The notes: generated from the letters alone by a model not told the origin. A stretch of DNA of 64,000 nt from Bradyrhizobium sp. NAS96.2 (GCF_001908235.1 NZ_LGHK01000081.1:31454-95453), one strand, 5' to 3'; numbered from the stretch's first letter, positions 36,272 to 44,852 are shown. Translations and numbers: made by a program.

Positions 36272-37870
36272 CTACTCCCACTCAATCGTCCCCGGCGGCT
36301 TGCTGGTCACGTCGTACACCACCCGGTTCACGCCCTTCACCTCGTTGATGATACGCGTCGCGGTCTCGGCCAGAAACTTCATGTCGAACTGGTAGAAGTC
36401 GGCGGTCATGCCGTCGGTCGAGGTGACGGCGCGCAGGCCGACGACGTATTCGTAGGTGCGGCCGTCGCCCATCACACCGACGGTCTTCACCGGCAGCAGC
36501 ACCGCAAAAGCCTGCCAGATCGCGTCATAGAGGCCGTGCTTGCGGATCTGGTCGATATAGACGGCATCGGCGTTGCGCAGGATGTCGAGCTTTTCCCGGG
36601 TGATGTCGCCGGGGCAGCGGATCGCAAGGCCGGGGCCCGGGAACGGGTGGCGGCCGACGAAGACTTCGGGCAGGCCGAGCTCGCGGCCGAGCACGCGCAC
36701 CTCGTCCTTGAACAATTCGCGCAAGGGCTCGACCAGCTTCATGTTCATGCGCGCCGGCAGGCCGCCGACATTGTGGTGCGACTTGATGGTGACCGAGGGG
36801 CCGCCGGTGAAGGAGACGCTCTCGATCACATCAGGATAGAGCGTGCCCTGCGCCAGGAATTCCGCGCCGCCGATCTTCTTGGCTTCCGCCTCGAACACTT
36901 CGATGAACAGGCGCCCGATGGTCTTGCGCTTCACCTCGGGATCGGTGACGCCTTCGAGCTCGCCCAAAAACTCCTTCGACGCGTCGACATGGACCAGCGG
37001 GATGTTGTAGTGGTTGCGGAACAAGTCGACGACGGTCTTGGCCTCGTCGAGCCGCAGCAGGCCGTGATCGACGAACACGCAGGTGAGCTGGTCGCCGATC
37101 GCCTCGTGGATCAGGACCGCCGCGACAGCAGAATCGACGCCGCCGGAGAGGCCGCAGATCACCTTGCCCCTGCCGACCTGAGCGCGGATCTTCTCGATCG
37201 CCTCCTCGCGGAAGGCACGCATGGTCCAGTCGCCGGTGAGGCCTGCGACCTTGCGCACAAAGTTGCGCAGCAGTTTTGCGCCGTCGGGCGTGTGCACCAC
37301 TTCGGGGTGGAACATCAGGCCGTAATACTTCCGCTTCTCGTCCTGGATGATCGCGAACGGTGCATTCGGCGAGGTGCCGGCGACCGAGAAGCCGGGCGGC
37401 ATCCTGGTGATGCGGTCGCCATGGCTCATCCACACCTGGTGTTTCTCGCCGTGGTTCCAGATGCCGTCGAACAGCTGGCTGTCGGTCTTCACCTCGACAT
37501 CGGCGCGGCCGAATTCGCGGTGATGCCCGCCCTCGACCTCGCCGCCGAGCTGGGCCGCCAGGGTCATCTGGCCGTAGCAGATGCCGAGCACGGGAACGCC
37601 TGACTCGAAGATCAGCTGCGGGGCGCGCGGCGAGCCGGTCTCGTGCACCGATTCCGGGCCGCCTGAGAGGATCACCGCCTTCGGCTTCATCTCCTCGAAG
37701 GCGGCCTCCGCCTTCTGGAACGGCACGATCTCGGAATAGACGCCCATCTCGCGGACGCGGCGGGCGATCAGTTGCGTCACCTGACTGCCGAAATCGACAA
37801 TCAGAATCTTGTCATGCGCCGAGGCCACTGATGGCGTCGACGGTTCGCGGGCTGTGTGCTGGGCTGTCAT
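36272..37870 (-). CDS. guaA: GMP synthase (glutamine-hydrolysing)
   Basis: A 532-aa enzyme converting XMP to GMP. The N-terminal class I amidotransferase domain shows ILIVDFGSQ at about residue 21 and the nucleophile Cys in GICYGQM; the ATP pyrophosphatase domain has the P-loop SGGVDSAV near 245, and the C-terminal dimerisation domain ends KPPGTIEWE. ATG at 37870 is used; frames upstream lack a site. Together with guaB 8 kb upstream it forms the guanine branch of purine synthesis. A 489-aa antisense frame across it is a shadow. Confidence 0.96.
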   Translation of the reverse strand: MTAQHTAREPSTPSVASAHDKILIVDFGSQVTQLIARRVREMGVYSEIVPFQKAEAAFEEMKPKAVILSGGPESVHETGSPRAPQLIFESGVPVLGICYGQMTLAAQLGGEVEGGHHREFGRADVEVKTDSQLFDGIWNHGEKHQVWMSHGDRITRMPPGFSVAGTSPNAPFAIIQDEKRKYYGLMFHPEVVHTPDGAKLLRNFVRKVAGLTGDWTMRAFREEAIEKIRAQVGRGKVICGLSGGVDSAVAAVLIHEAIGDQLTCVFVDHGLLRLDEAKTVVDLFRNHYNIPLVHVDASKEFLGELEGVTDPEVKRKTIGRLFIEVFEAEAKKIGGAEFLAQGTLYPDVIESVSFTGGPSVTIKSHHNVGGLPARMNMKLVEPLRELFKDEVRVLGRELGLPEVFVGRHPFPGPGLAIRCPGDITREKLDILRNADAVYIDQIRKHGLYDAIWQAFAVLLPVKTVGVMGDGRTYEYVVGLRAVTSTDGMTADFYQFDMKFLAETATRIINEVKGVNRVVYDVTSKPPGTIEWE

Positions 37871-38007
37871 GGCAAGCAGATACGCGACAGCGCCCGCCCC
37901 CGCAACCGCGGCCAGCGTTGCGCCCACATTCTTCTTTGGGCATGGACAAATCGATATAGGTCAGTATCATTGACCTAATTTGACCATAAGCACCATGGAG
38001 GAAACCA

Positions 38008-38379
38008 ATGCCGGATTTTCACGACCCGTCCCGCCTCACCGCGCTCGGCCACGAGTGGGTCGCCGCTTGGAACGCGCGCGACCTCGAGCGGGTGCTGGCG
38101 ATGTATTCGGAAGATACCGAGATGACGTCGGACGGGATTCCGGCATTCGGCTTCGGCGCGTCAGGCACCGTGCGCGGCAAGGCGCAGCTGCGGGCCTATT
38201 GGAGCGCGGCGCTGGCGAAATTGCCCGAGCTGCATTTCGAGCTGATCGACCTCTATGTCTCGCCGGACAGCGTCGTGGTGTTCTACCAGAACGAACGCGG
38301 CAAGAAGATCTGCGAGTATCTGCGGCTCGATGATCAGGGCAAGATCCGGCAGGGTTCGGCGAACCATCTGGTGCATTGA
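38008..38379 (+). CDS. nuclear transport factor 2 (SnoaL-like) family protein
   Basis: A 123-aa NTF2-fold protein: HEWVAAWNARDLERVLAMYS at the N-terminus, ASGTVRGKAQLRAYW in the middle and a beta-rich end. GAGGAAACC precedes the ATG. Such proteins are small binding domains or isomerase-like enzymes of mostly unknown substrate. It stands alone between guaA and an extragenic repeat. Confidence 0.85.
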   Translation: MPDFHDPSRLTALGHEWVAAWNARDLERVLAMYSEDTEMTSDGIPAFGFGASGTVRGKAQLRAYWSAALAKLPELHFELIDLYVSPDSVVVFYQNERGKKICEYLRLDDQGKIRQGSANHLVH

Positions 38380-38410
38380 GGTTGGAGCCATCGTTCCCAA
38401 CTCTTTCCCG

Positions 38411-38528
38411 TCACCCTGAGGAGGTCGCGAAGCGACCGTCTCGAAGGGCGACAGCCCGGCTGCAACCATCCTTCGAGGCTCGCCGAGCGCTGCTTGCGCA
38501 CCGCCCGGCGCGCACCTCAGGATGACGT
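38411..38528. repeat. palindromic extragenic repeat, family A copy 1
   Basis: An imperfect inverted repeat of about 118 bp, starting TCACCCTGAGGAGGTCGCGA and ending CACCTCAGGATGACG. It shares nearly its whole length with 40941-41058, and part of it with 38925-39000. Located between two same-strand small genes. Confidence 0.85.
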
Positions 38529-38580
38529 CAATGGGTTGGGATGCAACGCATAAGATGAACACAGCACCACGAGGACGCCC

Positions 38581-38913
38581 ATGAAAATCCCGACCCTGCC
38601 CTTCACCGTTACCGACTGGAGCAACGTCGAGCCTTCAGTGCATCCCGGCGAGACCGGGCAAGCGCTGTGGCGCACGCTCAACATCGGCGAGCTGCGGGTG
38701 CGGATGGTGGAGTATTCGCCGGGCTATCTCGCCGATCACTGGTGCGACCGCGGCCATGTGCTCTACGTCGTCACCGGCGAGCTCGACACCGAGCTGCGCG
38801 ACGGCCGCAAGTTCACGCTGAAGCCCGGCATGAGCTACCAGGTCTCCGACTTCGGCGACGCCGCGCACCGCTCGTCGACGGCGACGGGCGCGACGCTGTT
38901 TATCGTGGATTGA
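38581..38913 (+). CDS. DHCW-motif cupin fold protein
   Basis: A 110-aa single-domain cupin. The name-giving motif appears as ADHWCDRGHVLYV around residue 50, and the second cupin block is LKPGMSYQVSDFG. Metal-binding His and the Cys are present. It is probably a small metal-binding enzyme or sensor of unknown substrate. GAGGACGCCC precedes the ATG. Follows the repeat and has no functional neighbours. Confidence 0.85.
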   Translation: MKIPTLPFTVTDWSNVEPSVHPGETGQALWRTLNIGELRVRMVEYSPGYLADHWCDRGHVLYVVTGELDTELRDGRKFTLKPGMSYQVSDFGDAAHRSSTATGATLFIVD

Positions 38914-38924
38914 AAATCTAACCC

Positions 38925-39000
38925 GTCACCCCCGCGCAACGGCTTCGCCGTTGTCGCTGGAGGTGCGAGCGAAGCGAGCCTCGAAGGGCGACAGCCCGAC
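38925..39000. repeat. partial family A extragenic repeat
   Basis: Contains CGAAGCGAGCCTCGAAGGGC and GACAGCCCGAC, shared with the left half of the family A repeats, plus a local palindrome CAACGGCTTCGCCGTTG. It directly abuts a family B element, forming a composite. Confidence 0.7.
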
Positions 39001-39010
39001 TCCATCCCCG

Positions 39011-39095
39011 TCATTGCGAGCAAAGCGAAGCAATCCATTTCACCGCGTGCGCGGATAGATGGGATTGCTTCGTCGCTACGCTCCTCGCAATGACG
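39011..39095. repeat. palindromic extragenic repeat, family B copy 1
   Basis: TCATTGCGAGCAAAGCGAAG on the left mirrors CTTCGTCGCTACGCTCCTCGCAATGACG on the right, with GCAATCC/GGATTGC inside. Related to 60304-60387 and the truncated copy at 52331-52387. The last codons and stop of the HxlR gene lie in its right arm. Confidence 0.88.
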
Positions 39096-39552
39096 CGGAG
39101 GAAGCTCGGCGCGCACCAACCTTCCTTACCTTCGTATCCGCCCAGCCCAGCGGCTTGCCGCTCTTCGACGGCAGCACGAGTTGGCCGACCGCCTGCCCGG
39201 CCTGGTCGAGCAGCACCGAATGCGGCTCGCCGCGCGCATAGAGATGCGCTTCGCCCCATTGCCGCAGGCCCACCACGACCGGGAACAGGTCGTGCCCCCG
39301 CTTCGTCAGCACATAATCATGATATGCGCTCCCATCTGACGCCGCGACCTGCTCGAGCACGCCGAGCTCGACCAGCGTCCGCAGCCGCGTCGTCAGCATG
39401 CCCTTGGCGATGCCGAGGTTCTTCTGGAAGTCACCGAACCGGCGCAGGCCGTCGAATGCGTCGCGCACGATCAACAGCGACCACCAGTCGCCGATCGCAT
39501 CCAGCGCGCGCGCCACCGGGCAGTCCGCCTTGGCGAATCCGGTCCGCTTCAT
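39076..39552 (-). CDS. HxlR family transcriptional regulator
   Basis: A 158-aa winged-helix regulator. N-terminal CPVARALDAIGDWW places a potentially redox-active Cys at residue 11; the HTH core is FGDFQKNLGIAKGMLTTRLRTL and the wing DYVLTKRG. GAGGAGGGCC precedes the ATG. It is divergent from a broken MFS gene, and the gap holds two similar palindromes that it probably binds. The last residues are encoded by an extragenic repeat, so the C-terminus has been remodelled. Confidence 0.9.
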   Translation of the reverse strand: MKRTGFAKADCPVARALDAIGDWWSLLIVRDAFDGLRRFGDFQKNLGIAKGMLTTRLRTLVELGVLEQVAASDGSAYHDYVLTKRGHDLFPVVVGLRQWGEAHLYARGEPHSVLLDQAGQAVGQLVLPSKSGKPLGWADTKVRKVGARRASSASLRGA

Positions 39553-39583
39553 CGCGGCCCTCCTCCTCGATCACGATTCCGAA

Positions 39584-39604
39584 CTGGTCTTAAAATAGGA
39601 CTAG
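39584..39604. promoter_or_regulatory. putative HxlR operator 1
   Basis: A 21-bp imperfect palindrome, CTGGTC on the left and GACTAG on the right (5 of 6 positions pair) around an AT-rich centre TTAAAATAG. It lies 32 bp upstream of the HxlR start and resembles a second 21-bp element 37 bp away. Confidence 0.55.
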
Positions 39605-39620
39605 ACAGCGCGGAACGCAA

Positions 39621-39641
39621 CTGGTCTCATGATAATACCAG
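39621..39641. promoter_or_regulatory. putative HxlR operator 2
   Basis: A 21-bp palindrome with CTGGT at 39621-39625 and ACCAG at 39637-39641 around an AT-rich centre. Same length and same CTGGTCT start as element 1. It ends 24 bp before the MFS start, so binding would overlap that promoter. Confidence 0.55.
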
Positions 39642-39665
39642 ATTGCGAATTGCAGCGGAGGCGAG

Positions 39666-40949
39666 ATGACGAACCAGACCATGACGAAGGCCCGGCCGGC
39701 GGAGGCAGGACCGGCCAAGGAGGATCACAAGGCGGGCCACACCACGGCAAGCGCGCTGTCACCCGCGGTCGTACTGCTGTTCGCGGTCGCCTGCGGGCTC
39801 AGCGTCGCCAACATCTATTTCGCACAGCCGCTGCTCGACACCATGGCGCGGGATCTTGCCATTGCGCCCGCCGTGATCGGCGGCGTCGTGACGCTGACGC
39901 AGATCGGTTACGCCTTCGGCCTGGTGCTGATCGTGCCGCTCGGCGATCTCTGAGACCGCCGCAGGCTGATCGTCGGCCAGACCGTGTTGTCGGCGCTTGT
40001 GCTCACCCTCGTCGGCACCGCGCCGAACGCCGCCGTGCTGCTCGCCGGCATGGTGCTGGTCGGGCTGCTTGCGGTCGTGATCCAGGTGCTGGTCGCCTAC
40101 GCTGCGACGCTGGCGGCGCCCGCCGACCGCGGCCGCACCATCGGCACGGTCACGAGCGGCGTGGTGTCGGGTATTTTGCTGGCACGTTTTGCCGCCGGGG
40201 CGCTGGCCGATCTCGGCGGCTGGCGCGTGGTCTATCTCACTTCCGCTGCGCTGACGCTGGTGCTCGCCGCGCTGCTGGCGCGCGCGCTGCCGCGGCATGC
40301 GCCGCAGCCGATGGCCGGATCGTCCTATGCAAAGCTGCTGCGCTCGACGGTCGCGCTGTTCGTCGAGGAACAGGTGTTGCGCGAGCGCGCGGTGTTCGCG
40401 CTCCTGATCTTCGCAAGCTTCAGCGTGTTCTGGAGCTCGGTCGTGCTGCCGCTCGCCGCCCCGCCGCTGTCGCTGTCGCACACCACCATCGGCATGCTCG
40501 GAATCGCGGGCCTTGCCGGCGCGCTCGCCGCGCGCAATTCCGGCCAGCTCGCCGATCGCGGATGGGGCCAGCGCACCACCGGATTGTCGCTGCTCTTGAT
40601 GCTCGCCGGCTGGGTGCCGATCGCCTGCCTCAACACCTCGCTGTGGCTGGTGCTGGTCGGCGTGCTGATGATCGACTTCGCGGTGCAGGCGATCCACGTC
40701 ACCAACCAGAGCCTGATCGTCGCCGCGCGCCCCGAGGCCGCGAGCCGCCTGGTCGGCGGTTACATGGTGTTCTATTCGATCGGCACCGGCTTCGGCGCGA
40801 TCTCTTCGACGATCGCTTATGCGGCGGCCGGCTGGATCGGCGTCTGCGCGCTGGGCGCCGCGATCAGCGCCGTCGCGCTGTTGTTCTGGGTGATCATGGT
40901 GAGCCGGACGCCGGTGACGCAGAGCGTTTGCTCAGTCCCGTCACCCTGA
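39666..40949 (+). pseudogene. MFS transporter interrupted by an in-frame TGA at codon 96
   Basis: A 427-codon major facilitator gene (DHA1-like) with one internal opal stop at 39951-39953; the frame is otherwise open before and after it. The stop lies in the TM2-TM3 loop, where motif A would read GDL-x-DRRRL, so a Leu (TTG) or Arg (CGA) codon was probably mutated. Both halves keep normal membrane helices (SVANIYFAQPLLD; ANQ-type HVTNQSLIVAA later). It is regulated, presumably, by the divergent HxlR gene. Its 3' end abuts a family A repeat. It looks like a recent loss or a sequencing error. Confidence 0.85.
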
Positions 40950-41058
40950 GGAGGTCGCGAAGCGACCGTCTCGAAGGGCGACGGCCGGGCTCCATCCCAT
41001 CCTTCGAGGCACGCCGAGCGCTGCTGACACACCGCCCGGCGTGCACCTCAGGATGACG
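40941..41058. repeat. palindromic extragenic repeat, family A copy 2
   Basis: About 118 bp nearly identical to 38411-38528, again opening TCACCCTGAGGAGGTCGCGA and closing with CTCAGGATGACG. It sits between convergent genes: the MFS stop is just before its left end, and the methyltransferase stop lies inside its right end. Confidence 0.88.
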
Positions 41059-42355
41059 CCTGGCGCTTGAGGACGCTCACAAAGAACCCGTCTGTGCCGG
41101 TGCGGCGCGGCGTCATCAGCAGGCCCTCGGCCGATTGCAGCGCAGCCTCTCCAAATGCCTCGGCCTTGTCCCACAGCAGCGATGCGGTCTGCTCCGGCGG
41201 CTGCACGGAAAACTCCGGGTGCCGCGCGATAAACGCTCTGACCTGCTCGCCGTTCTCCTCCGACAGCACCGAGCAGGTGATGTAGGCGATGCGGCCGCCA
41301 GCCTTCACCAGCGGCACCGCGCGCTCCAGCACCTCGGCCTGGTCCTTCAGCCGCACCTCGAGCGCGCCGGGGCGCATCCGCCATTTGGCGTCGGGATTGC
41401 GGCGCCAGGTGCCGGTGCCGGTGCAGGGAGCGTCGATCAGCACGAGGTCGGCGGAGGCCTTGATGTCGGACAGCACCTCCTCCTCGCCGCGCGGCGTGCG
41501 GACATCGCAATTGTGCACGCCGGCGCGCGACAGCCGCTCATGGATCGGCGCGAGCTGGCGCTTGTCGCTGTCGGTCGCGATCAGCCGACCCTTGCCTTGC
41601 ATCTGAGCTGCAATCGCGAGCGTCTTGCCGCCGGCGCCGGCGCAGAGATCGATCACCTGCTCGCCGGGCTTGGCCGCCGCGAACAGCGCGGCGAGCTGCG
41701 AGCCCTCGTCCTGCACCTCGATGGCGCCCTTGATGAAATCCTCCTCGGCATGGATGCCGGGATTGCGCGCGTCGGCGCCGAGCTCGATGCGCAGGCCGAG
41801 CGGCGACCACAGCGTCTCCCTGGCGCCGAGATGCGATAGCCGCGGCAGCACCTTCTCGCGCTTGGCCTTGAGGGTGTTGACGCGCAGATCGAGCGGCGCG
41901 CGGCTCGCCATCGCGGTCGCCTCCGCGGCGCGGTCGTCGCCGAACACTTTTGCCAGATGCGGGTCGAGCCAGTCCGGATAGTCACCCGCGACATGGGCCG
42001 GCGCGTCCTTGAGCGTGCGCGAGGCCAATGCGGCCTCCTCGGTCGCGGTCAGCGGATCCGGCGCGAAGCGGCCGCCGTCGCACAGTGCCGAGATCGTCGG
42101 GATATCCATGCCGCGCTCGAGCTTGAGCATGCCGAGCACGCGCGACCGCGCGCTGGAATCGTCCATCAGCCAGGCCGCGGAGGATTGCCGGCGCAGCACA
42201 TCCCAGATCAGGCCGGAGATCGCGGCGCGATCACCGGAGCCGGCATAACGGTGCGCGGTGCCCCATTCCTTCAGTGCTTTCGCCGCGGGAATGCGCTGTG
42301 CGTCGATGGTGGCGATCAGCTCGATCGCGGCGGAAAGCCGGGCAGCGGGGGTCAT
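41048..42355 (-). CDS. RsmB/NOP family rRNA (cytosine-C5) methyltransferase
   Basis: A 435-aa SAM-dependent RNA m5C methyltransferase. An N-terminal NusB-like helical domain (1-150) precedes the Rossmann catalytic domain: SAM motif I DLCAGAGGKTLAIA near 235, motif IV DAPCTGTGTWRRNPD with one catalytic Cys near 305, and motif VI YITCSVLSEEN with the second Cys near 355. Typical length for the family. It lies between guaB and guaA on the same strand; the last codons are inside an extragenic repeat. Confidence 0.93.
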   Translation of the reverse strand: MTPAARLSAAIELIATIDAQRIPAAKALKEWGTAHRYAGSGDRAAISGLIWDVLRRQSSAAWLMDDSSARSRVLGMLKLERGMDIPTISALCDGGRFAPDPLTATEEAALASRTLKDAPAHVAGDYPDWLDPHLAKVFGDDRAAEATAMASRAPLDLRVNTLKAKREKVLPRLSHLGARETLWSPLGLRIELGADARNPGIHAEEDFIKGAIEVQDEGSQLAALFAAAKPGEQVIDLCAGAGGKTLAIAAQMQGKGRLIATDSDKRQLAPIHERLSRAGVHNCDVRTPRGEEEVLSDIKASADLVLIDAPCTGTGTWRRNPDAKWRMRPGALEVRLKDQAEVLERAVPLVKAGGRIAYITCSVLSEENGEQVRAFIARHPEFSVQPPEQTASLLWDKAEAFGEAALQSAEGLLMTPRRTGTDGFFVSVLKRQASS

Positions 42356-42377
42356 TGGTCTCTTTCGGTTGGGCGCA

Positions 42378-42800
42378 TCAGATCAGCAGCAGCAGTCTGA
42401 GCGCGAAATACAGCCACATCGCCGCCAGCACCAGCACGCCGGCGAACCAGGCGAGCGAGCGCGGCCGCACGTCGTTGGAGGTGACGAACACCCCGGTATG
42501 GGCAAACCGCGTTATCACGAACACCCAGGACATCAGCACGATGAACAGATCGGCACGACGCAAGGGCAGCGCAATGGCGATCAGGACATAGAACAGCACC
42601 GGCAGCTCGAACTGGTTGGCAAAGCAGTTGGCGAACTGGGTGGCGCGGGCGGGCCAGTTGGGCTCGCGCAGCGCGATATCCTTCATCTTGGTCTCACCGC
42701 TCGCCAGCGTCCGCGTGCGCGCTGTCGCCATCGCGAACAACAACGCGAAGGTCAGCCCAATCTGGATGAAGACCGGCAATAGAACCATTTGAACCGACAT
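42378..42800 (-). CDS. MAPEG family membrane protein
   Basis: A 140-aa integral membrane protein with four hydrophobic helices and the MAPEG hallmark ANCFANQFELPVLFYVL around residue 58. Eukaryotic members are glutathione-linked enzymes; bacterial ones are largely uncharacterised. Located 22 bp upstream of the RsmB-like gene on the same strand and probably co-transcribed. No signal peptide beyond the first helix. Confidence 0.88.
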   Translation of the reverse strand: MSVQMVLLPVFIQIGLTFALLFAMATARTRTLASGETKMKDIALREPNWPARATQFANCFANQFELPVLFYVLIAIALPLRRADLFIVLMSWVFVITRFAHTGVFVTSNDVRPRSLAWFAGVLVLAAMWLYFALRLLLLI

Positions 42801-42957
42801 CGAGAATCTCCATCAGCCGCGGGCACCCGGCCGCCCTCTTAGCCGCCGCTCGCGGCCCTGACAATGAAGCGTGCGCGGTAACCCGTTGAACCATCATCCG
42901 AGCCCGGCTGACCAACTCCCGGGACCAATGGCGGTTTCAGTTCCCAGGGATGGCGCG

Positions 42958-43392
42958 ATGCGCATCATCACCCCGATCCTCGACAGCGCGGCCCTGGCGG
43001 CGGCGGCCCTCGGCGATCTCCTCAGCTCCCTGCTGAAGGTGATCGACCCCGGCATCGGCTGGTTCGACGATTCGGCGGATGGCGGGCTCGGCATGGTGAT
43101 GTCGGGGCTCGCCGGCATCGCCGCTGCGCTCCTGGTCGCGATCCTGTTCTCGGCCTATTTCCGCAGTGGCTATCGCTCGACGCGCGACATCGTCAGGCAC
43201 AGCCTCGCCGCGGCGCTGCTGCTCGCCCTGCTCGGCTTTGCGGCCTACGACATGGGCCGCGATGCGCTGGCCTATCTTGGGCTCGACGCACAGCCGGCCG
43301 TGACGGGAACAAATTCCAGCACCGGACTGCTCGGAAGCCGCGTCCGTCCGCCTGCCGCGCCGACGCCCTCGATCATGCAGCTCGCGATCTAG
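42958..43392 (+). CDS. uncharacterised small membrane protein
   Basis: A 144-aa protein with hydrophobic helices at about residues 8-25, 45-66 and 80-100, and a Pro/Ser-rich cytoplasmic or periplasmic C-terminus. No family recognised. AGGGATGGCGCG precedes ATG 42958; ATG at 42928 is an alternative. Divergent from the MAPEG gene. Confidence 0.65.
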   Translation: MRIITPILDSAALAAAALGDLLSSLLKVIDPGIGWFDDSADGGLGMVMSGLAGIAAALLVAILFSAYFRSGYRSTRDIVRHSLAAALLLALLGFAAYDMGRDALAYLGLDAQPAVTGTNSSTGLLGSRVRPPAAPTPSIMQLAI

Positions 43393-43530
43393 GGTCGACA
43401 CCAACGCTTCAAACAAGCCTCTTCAAACAAGACATCAAACAACGCATCAAACAGGGCAGCGAATAAGACGGCGAAATCGTCATCGTTCCGACTTCGCGCC
43501 GACCTATGCTCCAGGCGAAAGGAGCGATGC

Positions 43531-44367
43531 ATGCCCCAGTTTCGCCTGACCCAAATCTCCGACACCCACCTCGCGCGCCGCTTCAAGTCGCTGGTCGACA
43601 ACTTTCATCGCGTCAGCGAGCACATCGATGCGACGCGCCCCGATCTCATGCTCAACTCCGGCGACGTCTCGTTCGACGGACCGACCAGCCGCGACGACAT
43701 GATGTTCGCCAAGGAGCTGCACAACGCGCTGCCGGTCGATTGCCTCTATCTGCCGGGCAATCACGACATCGGCGACAATCCGACCGCGGTCGGGCCTGCG
43801 CCGTCACAACTGCCGACCGAACAAACGCGCGGCGCCTTCACCTCCGTGCTCGGCGAGGACCGCTGGCATTTCGACGCCGCCGGCTGGTGCTTCATCGGGC
43901 TGAATTCGCTGATCATGAACACCGGCCTCGACAGCGAGGCCGAGCAATTCGACTGGCTCGCAGGCACGCTCGACAAGGCCGTCGGCCGGCCGGTCGCGCT
44001 GTTCGTGCACAAGCCGCTCTACCTCGACGTGCCCTACGATGCCGAGCGCGTCGAAACCGCGATCCGCTACGTGCCGCAGCCGGCGCGCCGCCGCCTGATC
44101 GAGATGTTCGGCAAGGTCGATTGGCGCCTGGTCGGCAGCGGCCATGTGCATCAGCGCCGCGACTACACGTTCGAGCATATCAGGCACATCTGGGTGCCCT
44201 CGGCCGGTTTCGTCATTTCAGATGCGCGGCAGGAAGTGATCGGCGTCAAGGAAGTCGGTCTCGTCGAATACCGCTTCCAGCCGGACAGCTTCGAGGTCCG
44301 CCACGTCAGGGCCAAGGGCCAGGTCGATGTCGACCTGGACATGCTGCTCGGCAAAGAGCCGGCTTGA
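43531..44367 (+). CDS. metallophosphoesterase (calcineurin-like)
   Basis: A 278-aa dinuclear-metal phosphoesterase. The ordered motifs are QISDTHL (residues 8-14), NSGDVSFDG near 42, LPGNHDIGD near 75, FVHKPLY near 163 and GSGHVHQRRD near 207, so all metal ligands are present. It is of the CpdA/Icc-like group, which hydrolyse cyclic nucleotides or phosphodiesters; the substrate is not evident. GAAAGGAGCG precedes the ATG. Confidence 0.92.
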   Translation: MPQFRLTQISDTHLARRFKSLVDNFHRVSEHIDATRPDLMLNSGDVSFDGPTSRDDMMFAKELHNALPVDCLYLPGNHDIGDNPTAVGPAPSQLPTEQTRGAFTSVLGEDRWHFDAAGWCFIGLNSLIMNTGLDSEAEQFDWLAGTLDKAVGRPVALFVHKPLYLDVPYDAERVETAIRYVPQPARRRLIEMFGKVDWRLVGSGHVHQRRDYTFEHIRHIWVPSAGFVISDARQEVIGVKEVGLVEYRFQPDSFEVRHVRAKGQVDVDLDMLLGKEPA

Positions 44368-44373
44368 GCCGCG

Positions 44374-44631
44374 TCAGCTCCGCGCGGCGTCGTGCAGGTC
44401 CCGCTTGATGACGGTGAGCAGCGCCTGCAGCGAGTCCTTGTTCGGTTGCGGCGCTGCCGGCGCGGGCCGCACGCGAGGCGCGGGCCGCATGAGGCGCGGT
44501 GGTTCGGCGGCCGGCTCCTCCTCGACGAATTTTCCATGCAGGACGTCGTCGCGGCGGCCCATGACGAACATCGTCGCCCAATAGCCGACGGCGAGAACAA
44601 TGACCCCGAAAACAATAGCTTCAAAAACCAT
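44374..44631 (-). CDS. small single-pass membrane protein
   Basis: An 85-aa protein: MVFEAIVFGVIVLAVGYW forms one transmembrane helix, then MGRRDDVLHGKFVEEE, a Pro-rich stretch (APRVRPAPAAPQP) and a final amphipathic helix. No family recognised. AGGTG precedes ATG 44631. Convergent with the phosphoesterase, with only 6 bp between stops. Confidence 0.6.
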   Translation of the reverse strand: MVFEAIVFGVIVLAVGYWATMFVMGRRDDVLHGKFVEEEPAAEPPRLMRPAPRVRPAPAAPQPNKDSLQALLTVIKRDLHDAARS

Positions 44632-44689
44632 GGCTACACCTGAAATATAGCCATATTGAATCAACTGCTCCGGGTCTCCGTCAAGCAAA

Positions 44690-44735
44690 TGGGGGCCGAA
44701 AGGCCCCCAAAAGCCCGCCAATGTGGCGTTTTTGA
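44690..44735. terminator. double hairpin, bidirectional terminator-like
   Basis: Hairpin 1 (44690-44709) is TGGGGGCC-GAAA-GGCCCCCA, with a stable GNRA loop. Hairpin 2 (44716-44728) is CGCCA-ATG-TGGCG, followed on the plus strand by TTTTT (44729-44733) and on the minus strand by GGGCTTTT. It lies downstream of the oxidoreductase on the minus strand, which it probably terminates. Confidence 0.65.
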
Positions 44736-44770
44736 TACTTTGTTGCGCGGAATGGGAGCTGGAAAGCCCC

Positions 44771-44847
44771 GTTTTGACGCGTTTTCTTGACGCGAAGCGG
44801 TACCCATCCCGGATTAAGTCCGGGACGGGCTTCGCTCGAAAACGCTA
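44771..44847. repeat. extragenic repeat family C, copy with nested hairpin insert
   Basis: Reads GTTTTGACGCGTTTTC...CTTCGCTCGAAAACGCT and matches the reverse complement of 48096-48149. Relative to that copy it carries about 23 extra bases in the middle, containing a second palindrome CCCGGA-TTAAG-TCCGGG. Confidence 0.75.
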
Positions 44848-44852
44848 TGCGC

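Noticed and set aside
36134..37603. 489-aa open frame antisense to guaA
   Set aside because: It is the complement of a clear GMP synthase gene, low in hydrophobic cores and rich in His/Arg/Asp as usual for shadows in high-GC DNA.
39951..39953. TGA read as selenocysteine in the MFS gene
   Set aside because: Selenocysteine is not expected in a sugar/drug-type MFS loop, and I see no bacterial SECIS-like hairpin immediately after the codon.
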